From: Myxococcales bacterium
GTDB lineage: Bacteria > Myxococcota_A > Polyangia > Fen-1088
Length of the DNA: 64,000 bases
Direction: 5' to 3'
Assembly (NCBI GenBank): GCA_022184915.1
Contig: JAGTJU010000003.1
Coordinates: 496,001 to 560,000 of the forward strand
Below the pieces are notes generated by a model. That model ran no database searches, was not told where the DNA came from, and saw only the letters and a program-made list of their open reading frames with translations. The position numbers were made by a program, and so were the translations under genes. Within the stretch, counting starts at the first letter, position 1; each line of letters starts with the position of its first letter. This document shows, one piece after another, positions 1-8,971 of this stretch.

Positions 1-2
1 TG

Positions 3-860
3 CCGTTCGTGGTCTCGCGCGATGCCGCCGACGTCTGGGCCAACCAACGTGCCTTCCGCCTCGACCTGCGCCTCGGCGCCCCTCCTGACGAGTTCTCGGC
101 CGAAGGGCAGGACTGGGGGCTTCCGGTCTATGACTGGGACTTCCTCAAGAGGCACGACTACGCCTGGCTCCGCGCGCGGGCGGAGCGCTCGAGCCGACTG
201 TGCGGCATGTGGCGCATCGATCATGTCGTGGGTCTTTTCCGTTCTTACTATCAGACCCACACCGGTGAGCCGCCAGGCTTCCTTCCCCCCGATGAGCCCT
301 CGCAGCGTGCCCAGGGTCGCGCCACGCTCGAGGCCTTCCGCGCGGCGGGAGACATCCTGGCCGAGGACCTGGGAGTCATTCCGCCCTTCGTCCGCGCCAG
401 CTTGAAGGAGCTCCGCATCCCGGGCTTCAAGGTGCTGCGCTGGGAGCGAGACGAGCTCATCTACCGGGACCCTCGTCAGTGGGACGAGGTTTCGGTGGCA
501 ACGACCGGCACCCACGACACCGACACCCAAAAGGAATGGTGGCAAACCCTACCCCACGCCGAGCGAGAGGCGATCTTGCGCTTGCCCGGACTCGAGCCCT
601 TCGGCCCGGATGCGGGCTACACGGCCGCGCTGCGGGATGCCCTTTTGCGCCTGGTCTACGAGGCGCCGTCCCGCTTGGTGCTCGTCCCGTTCCAGGACGC
701 GCTCGGCCTCGAGGGGCGGGTGAACTTGCCGGGGAGCGTTTCACCCGCGAACTGGACGTATCGTATGCCGATGAGCCTGGAGACGCTCACCACCGACCGG
801 GCGACGATGCATCGGCTGCGCGAGCTCGCTGCGGTCACGGGCCGGCTCCCGCAGGGCTGA
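3..860 (+). CDS. malQ: 4-alpha-glucanotransferase (amylomaltase), 5' truncated
   Basis: This is the C-terminal part of a GH77 4-alpha-glucanotransferase, which transfers alpha-1,4-glucan segments between maltodextrins in the cytoplasm. The reading frame is open to the left edge, so the start lies outside the window; the GTG at 9 is internal. Family landmarks are visible: SRDAADVWANQ near the left edge, GAPPDEFSAEGQDWGLPVYD, the MWRIDHVVGLFRSY segment with the Arg-x-Asp-His of the GH77 active site, ILAEDLG with a conserved acidic residue, and TGTHDTDT followed by a Trp-rich stretch. About 285 residues are present out of roughly 500 usual. It ends 52 bp before the next gene, on the same strand. 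The family call is secure; a glycogen or maltodextrin role comes from the family only. Confidence 0.93.
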   Translation, partial: PFVVSRDAADVWANQRAFRLDLRLGAPPDEFSAEGQDWGLPVYDWDFLKRHDYAWLRARAERSSRLCGMWRIDHVVGLFRSYYQTHTGEPPGFLPPDEPSQRAQGRATLEAFRAAGDILAEDLGVIPPFVRASLKELRIPGFKVLRWERDELIYRDPRQWDEVSVATTGTHDTDTQKEWWQTLPHAEREAILRLPGLEPFGPDAGYTAALRDALLRLVYEAPSRLVLVPFQDALGLEGRVNLPGSVSPANWTYRMPMSLETLTTDRATMHRLRELAAVTGRLPQG

Positions 861-912
861 CTCAGCTTCGCCCCGCTTGCGCTAAAGCTGGCGACAAATC
901 GCAGGGGGAGTC

Positions 913-2697
913 ATGATGCTCCCCATGGATAGCGGCGCGGTGCGCTTTCGGCGGGATCTCCCCGTCGAGCGGGTGGAGACGGACGGCTACACGTTTTTCG
1001 AGGTGAAGCGCCCGGGCGGCGAAGCCTTCCGGCTTTACGAGTTCGAGCATCAAGTTGCGCTCGAGCTTGATGGCAAAACGTGGGAGCAAGTATGCGCAAC
1101 GGTGCGGGACAAACACGACCTCGTGCTCACGCCGGCGCAAATCGAGGCCTTCGCTGCCGGCTTGGCTGAGTTGGAGCTGCTCGAGGCCGGGGCGTTTGCG
1201 GACGCTCCGCCGCCCGTGCGAAAGGGCCCTGTCGCGCCCGGCCCCGACCCTGCCACGGCTTCGCTGCCGCGCGCAGATTCGGCCGAGGCGGCAGACCTCG
1301 ACGCGTTCGAGAACGAACCCACCGCGGGCCTTGGCCGGCCCTCGCTCCTCGGACCGGGTCTCGGCGCTTCCCGATCCGTGTCCGCGGAGCTGCCCGTGGA
1401 CAGCGAACAACGGCAACGCGCGGCCTCGTGGCACGAGGCAGAGCCCACGGCCCTCATGAACAGCCTCTCCGACCTGCTCGCCGTCTCCCGTGCGAAGACG
1501 GGGGAGACCGTGATCGAAGCCGAGACCGAGGCCGAGCCTGAGGAGACCTCGGGCCCCGGTCTTCCCTTCGGCACGGCGGCTTCGCCCCGGATGACCATGG
1601 AGATCATGGCGGCCGCGGCGCGCTTCGACGATCCCTTCCCGTTGCCTGAAGCCGCCCCCGAGGCGCCTTCTTCACCGAGTCCCTCTTCGTCCCCGACTGG
1701 GCACCGCCCCGGACGGCTTTGGGTGTGGGCCCTCGTGGCCATTGCGCTGGCCGTGGGTATCGGATTTGCTCTCTTCAGGTTCGTCCTGGCCCCTCCCGCG
1801 GGCCCCGTGTCGGTGACGACGGTCTTGCCTGCCCCGGTGGCGGTGTACCGGTGGTTCGAAACGACGGGCACCCTGCAGGCGGCCGCCGCCGCGACCCTGT
1901 CCTTGCCTGCGGGCGGTCAGCTGGCAGAGGTCCGCGAGGCCGGGATGCGGTTTGCGCCCGGGGACGTATTGGCTGTAACCGAAGAGGGCAAAAAGCTGCG
2001 CAAAGAGGTGGACCACCTGCGCGAACGGATCGCCTACTACCAGCAGATGCTCGAGACGATGACGGCCGAGGGAAACAAGGCCGAGGCCCGCCAGGCCGAG
2101 CTGAAGCTCAAAGACAAGCAGCGCGCCTTCGACGAGGCCTTTCGGGCCTTCCGTGAGCTGGCCGTGGTGGCCCCGTCGAGCGGCGTCATCGAGCGGGTGC
2201 TGGCTTCGGCCCCGGAGCGTCTCAGACCCGGCGCTCCGGTCTTTGCTCTGCAAAGCCGCAAGGTGCGCGGCGTGTTTCGATTGACCAAGGACGAGATGGC
2301 ACAAGCCGAGCGTTTGGCGTTCTGCCGGGCCCTGGTGCAGGACAAACCCTTCGATTGTGCGTTCGTGCCCGGCGACGAACCCGAGGCGCTGGCCATAGAG
2401 TTGCCGGCCGAGGCCCCCGACACCGAGGGGCTGACGGTGGCCCTGGCGCGGGCCCGCTACGACGGTGTCTTCGCCGTGCCCGCGCGCGCGGTGGTGCAGG
2501 TGGGTAACACCGAGCGGCTCTTCGTCGCGGCCCCCTCGGGCCGGGCCGAGGTGCGCGCCGTGTCCCTGGCTGAGCGCGGACCAGAGGAGGCCCTCGTGGC
2601 GCAAGGGCTCGAGGTGGGCGATGCGGTGATCATAGAAGCGCCCCCAACCCTGGCACCGAACGTGCGCATCCAGGTGGGCAAACGCATCTTGCAGTAA
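913..2697 (+). CDS. HlyD-like membrane fusion/adaptor protein with long cytoplasmic N-terminal region
   Basis: A 594-residue protein in three parts. Residues 1-90 form a compact domain (FFEVKRPGGEAFRLYEFEHQ) that resembles the small winged-helix or PqqD-like modules found at the front of some transport proteins. Residues 95-265 are Pro/Ala/Glu-rich and probably disordered. A single membrane segment lies near 269-292 (LWVWALVAIALAVG). The C-terminal part has a lipoyl-like beta half (GMRFAPGDVLAV near 343), a coiled-coil hairpin near 356-416 (EEGKKLRKEVDHLRERIAYY), a second lipoyl half (VVAPSSGVIERVL) and a beta-barrel, the order expected for HlyD/RND adaptors. GGGGGAG lies just upstream of ATG 913. 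No partner ABC or RND pump is adjacent, so the substrate is unknown. Confidence 0.75.
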   Translation: MMLPMDSGAVRFRRDLPVERVETDGYTFFEVKRPGGEAFRLYEFEHQVALELDGKTWEQVCATVRDKHDLVLTPAQIEAFAAGLAELELLEAGAFADAPPPVRKGPVAPGPDPATASLPRADSAEAADLDAFENEPTAGLGRPSLLGPGLGASRSVSAELPVDSEQRQRAASWHEAEPTALMNSLSDLLAVSRAKTGETVIEAETEAEPEETSGPGLPFGTAASPRMTMEIMAAAARFDDPFPLPEAAPEAPSSPSPSSSPTGHRPGRLWVWALVAIALAVGIGFALFRFVLAPPAGPVSVTTVLPAPVAVYRWFETTGTLQAAAAATLSLPAGGQLAEVREAGMRFAPGDVLAVTEEGKKLRKEVDHLRERIAYYQQMLETMTAEGNKAEARQAELKLKDKQRAFDEAFRAFRELAVVAPSSGVIERVLASAPERLRPGAPVFALQSRKVRGVFRLTKDEMAQAERLAFCRALVQDKPFDCAFVPGDEPEALAIELPAEAPDTEGLTVALARARYDGVFAVPARAVVQVGNTERLFVAAPSGRAEVRAVSLAERGPEEALVAQGLEVGDAVIIEAPPTLAPNVRIQVGKRILQ

Positions 2698-2727
2698 ACG
2701 GCTGCACGACGCGTGGCGGCCGCCGGT

Positions 2728-2943
2728 TCAGGAAGCCGACACCGAGCGGACCAGCAAGCGGGGCCCCGTCATGGTGAACGACAGGGCGTTGCGATCGACC
2801 GAGCCCTGGATCACCACCCGCCGCCCCGCCCACTGCTCGCCCACGTCGCCTTCGAGCTCGTACACGGTGCCATCGTCGGCCTCGAGCTGAAGCACGCCAC
2901 CTTCCAAGTCGCTGAGACGAACGAACCCCGTAAACCGCGCCAT
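2728..2943 (-). CDS. Small conserved hypothetical protein (beta-rich, DUF5818-like)
   Basis: A 71-residue protein with no signal peptide or membrane segment. Alternating hydrophobic and polar strands (FVRLSDLEGGVLQLEADDG, VYELEGDVGEQWAGRRVVIQ) suggest a small OB/beta-barrel fold like the short domains that bind or modulate something through an 'x-L-x-x-DDG-x-x-Y-x-L' strand pair. It is convergent with the HlyD-like gene and has the same orientation as the lytic transglycosylase upstream of it. A TATACT box sits 7 nt before the ATG and there is no good ribosome site, consistent with a leaderless message. The DUF assignment is from memory of the pattern and is tentative; no function is assigned. 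Confidence 0.6.
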   Translation of the reverse strand: MARFTGFVRLSDLEGGVLQLEADDGTVYELEGDVGEQWAGRRVVIQGSVDRNALSFTMTGPRLLVRSVSAS

Positions 2944-2950
2944 CCCAGGG

Positions 2951-2956
2951 AGTATA
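2951..2956 (-). promoter_or_regulatory. -10 element directly before the start codon (possible leaderless mRNA)
   Basis: On the minus strand TATACT is followed by only seven bases before the ATG at 2943, so transcription would begin at or next to the start codon. No convincing -35 hexamer is visible at the usual distance. Confidence 0.4.
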
Positions 2957-2995
2957 GCGCGCCCGGGGGCCGGCAGGGAGGCCGCGTCGGCGGCC

Positions 2996-5164
2996 CTAGT
3001 AGTTGGGGCCGTCGTCGCGGTAGCGCGCGTTGATCTCGAGGTTCGGGAGGTAGCGCTCCTGGGCGTAAAGGTAGCGGTAGCGCGCGTAGATGCCCGTCAC
3101 CCGCTTGATGTACTCGCGGGTCTGCTCGTAGGACACGAGTTCCACGAACTCGTCGAGCGGGTGGGCGCCGTGGCGGTCGAGCCACCTGGCCATGGCGTTC
3201 GGCCCTGCGTTGTACGAGCCCGCAGCCAGAGGCACCTGTTCGTTGAACTTGCGGTAGAGCGCGCCGATGTAGTGCGCCCCCAGGCGTATGTTGGTTTCGG
3301 GATCCAGGAGAGTCTCGTCGGCGAAGGGCTCACCCAGGGACGCCGCCACGCGCCGGCTCGTGGGAGGGATCATCTGTAGCAAGCCCCGGGCGTCTGCGTA
3401 CGAGACCACGTTCGGATCGAAGCCCGATTCCTTGTGCATGATGGCGTAGAGATAGTGATCGGGGTTGCCGGCGGCCGCCGCGTACGTCTCGACCAGTGGA
3501 CGATAAGCGAGCGGAAACACGGTTTGCCAAATCCGGCGGACAGCCCCCTCCGGCGCCGCCCCGAGGGCGCGGCTGCCAAGGACGTCAGCCAAGCGGTAAG
3601 CCTTGGCCCAGACGCCCGCCGCCTGGGAGCGATCGATCACGGCGGCGAGGCCTCGTTCCCGGCCGAGCCGCGTGAGCACACCCTCGGCGCCACTTTCGAG
3701 CTCGAGCCCGGCGTCGTGAGGAAGCCCCGCGGCCAAAAGCTCGTCCACCCGCAGGAGCGCAGGATCGCGCCGGGCCTTGCGATCGAGAGGGGCCAAGGGG
3801 GCCTCGCCGCGCGGCAAGGCCAGGGGCACGTCGTGATTCTGCGCGGCCAGCCGCGCCGCCGCGAGCAGGCCGTACCAACGCAGCGGTTCCGCGGCCACGA
3901 GCTTCGTGTAGAGCGATCGGGCCACGTCGTCGTGTCCGAGCGTCTGCTCGCAACGGGCCCGCCAGTAGGTCACCCGATCTTCAGGCCAGATGCGCCGCCG
4001 TTTCCCATCCCGCGTCCTTGCCGCGAACTCGTCGAGGTGAGTGAGCGCCGTGCGGGCGTCGCCCTGGAAGTAGGCGCTCAGGGCGAGGTACCAGGCCGCA
4101 TCGGCGGCGTAGGGCGTTTTGCCGAAGCGGCGCAAGGTCTCCGCAAGCGCGGGGATGCCCTCGGCGAAGCGACCCCTGTTGAAATCGAGCCAGCCCGCCA
4201 GAAACTGCGCCTCGGCCGCGTACGTGGCGCGGGGGTACGCGCGCGAAAATGCCAGGTAGGCCGCGATCGCTTCGTCGTCTCGATCGGCCCGCGATAGCGC
4301 GCGCGCGGCGTGGAACGCAGCCCATGTGGCCTTTTCGCCCGACAACCCTTGCGCGGCGCTGGCCAGCAACCGGGCGGCGTCCCCGTAGTTCTTGCGGGAC
4401 CGGTACTTGGCTTGCCCGAGCACGAAGGCGCGTTCGGCCTCGAGCTCGGGCGGCACCGCGAGGGCCTCCAGCTCCGAGATGGCCTCGTCCCAGCGGCGAC
4501 GGTCCGAGAGCCGCTGGGCCCGCGCGAGCCGCAAGCGCGGGGAGAGCACGTGGGGGGAGCCCTCGGGCGCGTCGTCGAGCTGAACCAGCCGGCGCTCTGC
4601 TTCAGGCACAAGGGGGTGCGAGGGGTCATCGACCAGCAGCTTTTCGAGCGCGGCGCGCGCGGCGGCAGGAGCCCCCCGGGCCGCCGCGTCCTCGCCCACC
4701 CGTACCAGAGCCTTGGCGCGATCCCCCCCCGGCACCCGGGTCGAGACGAGCCGCTCGTACTGCCGGGCCGCCGAAGAGCGTTCACCCGCCTCCCAGCGCA
4801 GGTCGACGGCGCGCCAGCGGGCGGGGTTCGCAAACCGGGAGCCGCGTACATGCGCAACCCGCTCGAAGAGGCGGATGGCTTCGCCCGTCTTTCCCAGCGC
4901 TGCCAGGCTTTCGGCAAGGTAGTGGGTGGCGTAGTCCTGGTTCCGGACCTGACCCTCGAGCGCCTGCCGCAGATGGCGTGCCGCGGCCGCATGCGCCCCC
5001 GCCCGGAAGGCCCGGACCCCCTCGCCCAGCTTCTGCACCGCCAAGCTCGTGGGGCTCGCATCGCCACGCGCCCGTGGCGCAGCCGCACCCGACCCCGCCG
5101 CCGCGACCAGCAAGGCCGCCGACACCAGCTGCGCGAAGCGGACGAAGCGGCGTTTCGGGGTCAA
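2996..5164 (-). CDS. slt: Soluble lytic murein transglycosylase (Slt70-like)
   Basis: A 722-residue exported peptidoglycan lyase. The N-terminus is a signal peptide (RFVRFAQLVSAALLVAAAGS, then Ala-rich). A long alpha-helical solenoid of TPR-like repeats follows, with many A-x-x-x-Y/W pairs, as in the U-shaped superhelix of Slt70. The catalytic SLT domain is near residues 565-690: YAIMHKESGFDP contains the catalytic Glu, followed by SYADARGLLQMIPPT, NIRLGAHYIG and PLAAGSYNAGPNAMARW. The family cleaves the MurNAc-GlcNAc bond with formation of 1,6-anhydroMurNAc. It is probably monocistronic; ssb starts divergently about 170 bp away. Length and motif order match the family. Confidence 0.92.
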   Translation of the reverse strand: MTPKRRFVRFAQLVSAALLVAAAGSGAAAPRARGDASPTSLAVQKLGEGVRAFRAGAHAAAARHLRQALEGQVRNQDYATHYLAESLAALGKTGEAIRLFERVAHVRGSRFANPARWRAVDLRWEAGERSSAARQYERLVSTRVPGGDRAKALVRVGEDAAARGAPAAARAALEKLLVDDPSHPLVPEAERRLVQLDDAPEGSPHVLSPRLRLARAQRLSDRRRWDEAISELEALAVPPELEAERAFVLGQAKYRSRKNYGDAARLLASAAQGLSGEKATWAAFHAARALSRADRDDEAIAAYLAFSRAYPRATYAAEAQFLAGWLDFNRGRFAEGIPALAETLRRFGKTPYAADAAWYLALSAYFQGDARTALTHLDEFAARTRDGKRRRIWPEDRVTYWRARCEQTLGHDDVARSLYTKLVAAEPLRWYGLLAAARLAAQNHDVPLALPRGEAPLAPLDRKARRDPALLRVDELLAAGLPHDAGLELESGAEGVLTRLGRERGLAAVIDRSQAAGVWAKAYRLADVLGSRALGAAPEGAVRRIWQTVFPLAYRPLVETYAAAAGNPDHYLYAIMHKESGFDPNVVSYADARGLLQMIPPTSRRVAASLGEPFADETLLDPETNIRLGAHYIGALYRKFNEQVPLAAGSYNAGPNAMARWLDRHGAHPLDEFVELVSYEQTREYIKRVTGIYARYRYLYAQERYLPNLEINARYRDDGPNY

Positions 5165-5261
5165 AGAGAAACCTTAACTCACGCGGGCGCGCGGAGCCGT
5201 TTTTCGCGCAACGATTTCAAACGCCGAGACGAAGCCCTCTGTCGAAGCGAGGTGTTCACGA

Positions 5262-5291
5262 TTGACCGTGACACGGCTTCCAAGCGATACC
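5262..5291 (+). promoter_or_regulatory. Candidate sigma-70-type promoter for ssb
   Basis: TTGACC at 5262-5267 is a 5/6 match to the -35 consensus. GATACC follows after 18 bp and is only a 3/6 match to the -10. The element lies 46 bp before the ssb ATG and is the best candidate in the gap, but the -10 is weak. Confidence 0.3.
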
Positions 5292-5336
5292 TGCGGTGCG
5301 CCCTTCGGGCCCCGCCGAACGGCAGGAGAACAGATC

Positions 5337-5825
5337 ATGGCAAGCGTCAACAAAGTCATTCTCATCGGAAACCTGGGTGCCGACCCCGAGCTGCGCTACA
5401 CGCCGAACGGAAATCGGCCCGTGTGTAGCCTTCGCATCGCGACGAGCGAGGTCTTCAAGGACAAGGCCGGGCAGAAGCAAGAACAGACCGAATGGCACCG
5501 GGTGACGGTGTGGGGGGACCAGGCCGAAAACTGCAACAAGTACCTCGCCAAGGGGCGCTCGGTCTACGTCGAAGGGCGCCTGCAGACCCGCTCCTGGGAC
5601 GACAAAGAGGGCAACAAACGCTACTCCACCGAGGTTGTGGCCGAGCGCGTCAAGTTCCTGGGCGGCGGAACCGGCGGAGCCGGGGGTGCTTCCGGTGGGG
5701 CTGGTGGCGCGCCCGGGGGTTCCGGAGGCGGTCGCCGCTGGGGCGCGGGCCCCGAGGGCGATGACGCCCCTCCCGCGGGCAACGACATGGACATGCCCGC
5801 CGGCGACGACGACATCCCCTTTTGA
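5337..5825 (+). CDS. ssb: Single-stranded DNA-binding protein
   Basis: A 162-residue SSB. The OB fold opens with [20 protein letters not shown] and continues with [51 protein letters not shown] and [17 protein letters not shown], all standard SSB signatures. A Gly-rich linker then leads to the acidic tip DDDIPF, the conserved peptide that recruits replication and repair enzymes. An in-frame extension runs back to 5262, but ATG 5337 is chosen because it starts the canonical MASVNK and has GGAG about 10 nt upstream. It protects ssDNA in replication, recombination and repair. It stands alone, not next to rpsF or rpsR. Confidence 0.97.
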   Translation: MASVNKVILIGNLGADPELRYTPNGNRPVCSLRIATSEVFKDKAGQKQEQTEWHRVTVWGDQAENCNKYLAKGRSVYVEGRLQTRSWDDKEGNKRYSTEVVAERVKFLGGGTGGAGGASGGAGGAPGGSGGGRRWGAGPEGDDAPPAGNDMDMPAGDDDIPF

Positions 5826-5991
5826 CCGCCGCGCGCGCGAGCGGCTGCTCGTCGGGACGCAGCCGCCTCGCCTGCGGGACCACACCCGCCCAGGGAGGCG
5901 CACGGCCTCCGCAATTCGTTGTGAAAAGCGTCATCGTCCTTGCCCAACGAAGCGAAGTTGGGGTCCAATGCTCCGACTCCAAGGAGGACGA

Positions 5992-7869
5992 ATGCAGTAC
6001 GACGGAAGGCTCGGCCGCCGCAGCGGCTTGCACACAGTGTGTCTATTGGGCGGTCTCGTGGCAGGGCTTGCGGGCTGCGACGGCAGCGGGGGGACGGGGC
6101 AAGCAGCCGGTGACGGCGGTCTCGATGCGGGAGCCCGCGAGGGCGGGACCAGCCTGGGAGGCGACGCCCCCAAGGTGGGCGGGGTCGACGCGCGCATTCC
6201 CCGCACGGAGCCCATGATCTCGCAGGTCATGAAGAAGCTTCCCCTCACGGGGCGCGTGGCTTTGGTGGGCTCGGGCCTTTCGAGCTGCACCAACCAAGAG
6301 CCCGCCCCCGGGGACAGGTGGTGTGGTTTTTCGAAGGGCACCGAGCTTGGGCGCGAGGAGTTGTGGGTCGTCAACGTCACCGCCGTGGCCGCGGGCACCC
6401 CCGTGCAGTGCACGGGCACGGACCCAAACTGCCTTCGCCTCACGGGCAACCTATGGACGGGCACGCCCTCCGTGGGGCCTCGCCACCCGTTCGCCCACAC
6501 TTTCGACGGCGATACGCTCATCTTCCACGCCGATGCGACGTCGGCCAATACGGACCTTTACGAAGGCCCGATCTTCGCGTGGCGGCCCGGGTGGCCAGCA
6601 CCGCGACAGATCTCGACCAGCAAGGGCGTCACCTGCGCGGGACACTTCAGGGGTGAGGCAGCGCTGTGCCTCGACAACATCGAGCCCGACGTTACGCAGC
6701 CCCTCGAGTTCGACCTGCGCGCGGGCCCGCTTCCGGCGGCCGGGGGTCAACCACTTCCGCGCGTCGACCGCATTCATGCGCTCCGGGCCAACGACGTCAC
6801 CAAATGGCGGGCCGGGTTTTCGCGCGACGCCAAGCAGTTCTGTTACTCCACCGGCCGAACGAGCACGGATGCGGAGAGCCTGTGGTGTTATCCCACGGCC
6901 GAGCTGCCCGCGAAGGCCGTACCTAGCGGGAACCGACCCGATGCGCCCCTCGTCGTCGGCGCGGCCCGGTGGCAGTTCGCCCGGGACGGGCAAAAGCTCT
7001 ACTTCCTGAATGGCTTCAACTACAGCGACCAGGGGGACACCCAGGGCGCGCTCACCATGGTGGACTACCCCATGGGCGCGAATCCGGTGGTCATGAACCC
7101 AAACGTCGGTGCCTTCCTCTTGCTGTCGGACGGGACCGACACGGACAGGGGCGTCGGTCTTTTCACCGAGGTAGCGCAGAACCGAGGCACTTTACGCTTC
7201 ATCCGTGACCGGAGCGCTCCACAGGACAGCGTGCTCATCGCCGCCAGCATCGCCAGCGCCACGGTATCGAACGACCTGCGGTACACCTTTTTCAACCGCA
7301 ACATCAACGAGCAGACGGGCCTTGCGGACGCCTACGTGGCCCGCAACGAAGAAGCAACGGCGCAGGCCCCCGCCCCTTCCTGTGCCCTGCAGACGCGCCT
7401 CGCCACGGACCTCTACGGCACGCCTTTCCTCGACAAGGCGGGCCTGGTGTTCTGGGTCGACGATGTGGACCCGAACGTCCTCGTTGGCAAGGGCATGGTG
7501 GCCAACCCCGCTGACTGCTCCGGCAAACAGCAGTACGCCAACGACATCGACTTCTGGTTCACGGTCAACGACGAAGGCATCATCTTCAGCGACGACACGG
7601 ACATCGATATCGTGAGCCTCCGTTATGCCCGCGTGCCCGATGGCAAAACCTGGCCCGTGACGGGACCTGTGAAGGTTCAGGACCAAGCGAGCCGCATCTA
7701 CAGCATGACGCTGCCGGCCTACAACCTGATGCTCGTTCAGATCGACCAGGGTTTCCCGTCCGACGGCATCTACTACGTAAACCTGCCGTTCGGCGGCCCG
7801 CCCGTGCCGGTCGACGGCGGCGCGCCCGATGGGGGCGCGTCCGACGGCGGTGCGGACGCCGCACAGTAG
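5992..7869 (+). CDS. Large lipoprotein, possibly a beta-propeller-like surface protein
   Basis: A 625-residue lipoprotein. The signal peptide ends at the lipobox LAGC, with Cys near residue 28 (VCLLGGLVAGLAGC), and a low-complexity Asp/Gly/Ala linker follows. The body has repeated elements such as DGDTLIFHAD, WQFARDGQKLYFLN, DLRYTFFNR and NDEGIIFSDD, with regularly spaced strands and D-G turns reminiscent of TolB/WD40-type propellers. Several Cys pairs suggest an oxidising location. The C-terminus is again Gly/Asp/Ala-rich. ATG 5992 is chosen because AAGGAGG lies about 6 nt upstream and a lipoprotein signal follows; the longer in-frame extension has neither. No enzymatic motif is recognised and the function is unknown. 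Confidence 0.75.
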   Translation: MQYDGRLGRRSGLHTVCLLGGLVAGLAGCDGSGGTGQAAGDGGLDAGAREGGTSLGGDAPKVGGVDARIPRTEPMISQVMKKLPLTGRVALVGSGLSSCTNQEPAPGDRWCGFSKGTELGREELWVVNVTAVAAGTPVQCTGTDPNCLRLTGNLWTGTPSVGPRHPFAHTFDGDTLIFHADATSANTDLYEGPIFAWRPGWPAPRQISTSKGVTCAGHFRGEAALCLDNIEPDVTQPLEFDLRAGPLPAAGGQPLPRVDRIHALRANDVTKWRAGFSRDAKQFCYSTGRTSTDAESLWCYPTAELPAKAVPSGNRPDAPLVVGAARWQFARDGQKLYFLNGFNYSDQGDTQGALTMVDYPMGANPVVMNPNVGAFLLLSDGTDTDRGVGLFTEVAQNRGTLRFIRDRSAPQDSVLIAASIASATVSNDLRYTFFNRNINEQTGLADAYVARNEEATAQAPAPSCALQTRLATDLYGTPFLDKAGLVFWVDDVDPNVLVGKGMVANPADCSGKQQYANDIDFWFTVNDEGIIFSDDTDIDIVSLRYARVPDGKTWPVTGPVKVQDQASRIYSMTLPAYNLMLVQIDQGFPSDGIYYVNLPFGGPPVPVDGGAPDGGASDGGADAAQ

Positions 7870-7908
7870 CCCTTGTACGCCACCTGCGCGCCCCAGCGAG
7901 CAGGGTCC

Positions 7909-7936
7909 GGCCCCTTCATCGCCCGGTGAAGGGGCC
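7909..7936 (+). terminator. Intrinsic terminator after the large lipoprotein gene
   Basis: A perfect 10-bp stem (GGCCCCTTCA with TGAAGGGGCC) closes an 8-nt loop and is followed by a T-rich tail (TTCGTCTTT). It starts 40 bp after the lipoprotein stop and means the deacetylase gene must have its own promoter downstream. Confidence 0.8.
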
Positions 7937-7967
7937 TTCGTCTTTGCGCTCGAGGTGACGAAGGCCT

Positions 7968-7973
7968 TAAAAT
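7968..7973 (+). promoter_or_regulatory. -10 element 8 nt before the deacetylase GTG (possible leaderless mRNA)
   Basis: TAAAAT lies just after the terminator hairpin and eight bases before GTG 7982. This spacing would put the transcription start at the start codon. No clear -35 is seen. Confidence 0.4.
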
Positions 7974-7981
7974 GGCGGGGC

Positions 7982-8971
7982 GTGCGCCTCGTCCTCGTCC
8001 TCATTGCGGGCCTTTTGCCCCTCATCCTGCCCCTGCCGGGGGGCGGGAGCGGACGCGTGCAGGAGTCCGAGCGGTCATCGGCTTCGTTTCGGACCACCGT
8101 CCGCGCCCTCGAGCCGGAGGAGGGCGAGGACACGGAGCAGGCGCCCCAGTTCCCGCGGTTTCTGAAGCGCAAGGCTTTGGCCCATATGCCCGAGAGCCCG
8201 GCGCCGGCTCCGCCCGAGGCGACCGATGCGCACGAGCTCCTCCTCACCTTCGACGACGGCCCCGACCTCGAAGTGACCCCCCTCGTGCTCGAGGAGCTGG
8301 ATCGGCGGGGGTTGAAGGCGATCTTCTTCGTCAACGGCAAGTCCATCGTGGGCGACCGGCCCTCGGATCGCGCGCGGCGACACCTCCTGCGCAAGCTGGC
8401 CGCGCACGGGCACTTCGTGGGCAATCACTCGTTCAGCCACCAGAAACTCTGCCGGGAGCAGGAGTCGATTCCGCGCGAGATCGACGGTAACGCGGAGATC
8501 ATCACGGCCGCCACGGGCGTTTACCCGCGGCTGTTCCGCTCGCCCTACGGTGGCACGTGCCCGGCCCTCGAGGCGGCGCTGGCCGAACGCAACCTGCTCA
8601 ACGTGGGATGGAACGTGGATCCGCAGGAGTGGCGGGGGCAGTCTGCCGACACCACGGTTCCCGCGGTGACCGCACAGCTCGAACGGCTGAGCGGCCGGGG
8701 GATTCTGCTGCTGCACGACACCCACCCCTCGACCGCCCGTGCGTTGCCGCGCATTCTCGACTGGATCGAAGCCCGCAACCGTCGGGGGGGCGCGAAAGAG
8801 GGAGCGGAGGCCGCGGTCCGGCCCATGCGCATCGTGGATTACACGGTGCTCTTGCCCGCCAGGCCGCTCGCGCCGACGGGGCTCGAGGCCCCGCTGCGGG
8901 TCGCCCTGGAAGGGCTCGGCGCGTTGCCCGGCCAAACCCGCTGGCGCTCGTGGCTTTCGGGCGGCCCGTGA
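7982..8971 (+). CDS. Polysaccharide deacetylase (CE4/NodB family), exported
   Basis: A 329-residue CE4 deacetylase. A signal anchor (MRLVLVLIAGLLPLILPLP) and a disordered linker precede the NodB domain. Catalytic motifs are present in order: LLTFDDGPD (motif 1, catalytic base and metal Asp), NHSFSH (motif 2, metal His pair), RSPYGG (motif 3), NVDPQEW (motif 4) and GILLLHD (motif 5, catalytic His). The family removes N-acetyl groups from chitin-like polymers or peptidoglycan in a metal-dependent way. GTG 7982 is preferred because it begins the hydrophobic segment and follows a TAAAAT box; GTG 7955 is an alternative. Its stop overlaps the next start (GTGA), so it is translationally coupled to the AstA-like gene. 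Confidence 0.9.
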   Translation: MRLVLVLIAGLLPLILPLPGGGSGRVQESERSSASFRTTVRALEPEEGEDTEQAPQFPRFLKRKALAHMPESPAPAPPEATDAHELLLTFDDGPDLEVTPLVLEELDRRGLKAIFFVNGKSIVGDRPSDRARRHLLRKLAAHGHFVGNHSFSHQKLCREQESIPREIDGNAEIITAATGVYPRLFRSPYGGTCPALEAALAERNLLNVGWNVDPQEWRGQSADTTVPAVTAQLERLSGRGILLLHDTHPSTARALPRILDWIEARNRRGGAKEGAEAAVRPMRIVDYTVLLPARPLAPTGLEAPLRVALEGLGALPGQTRWRSWLSGGP

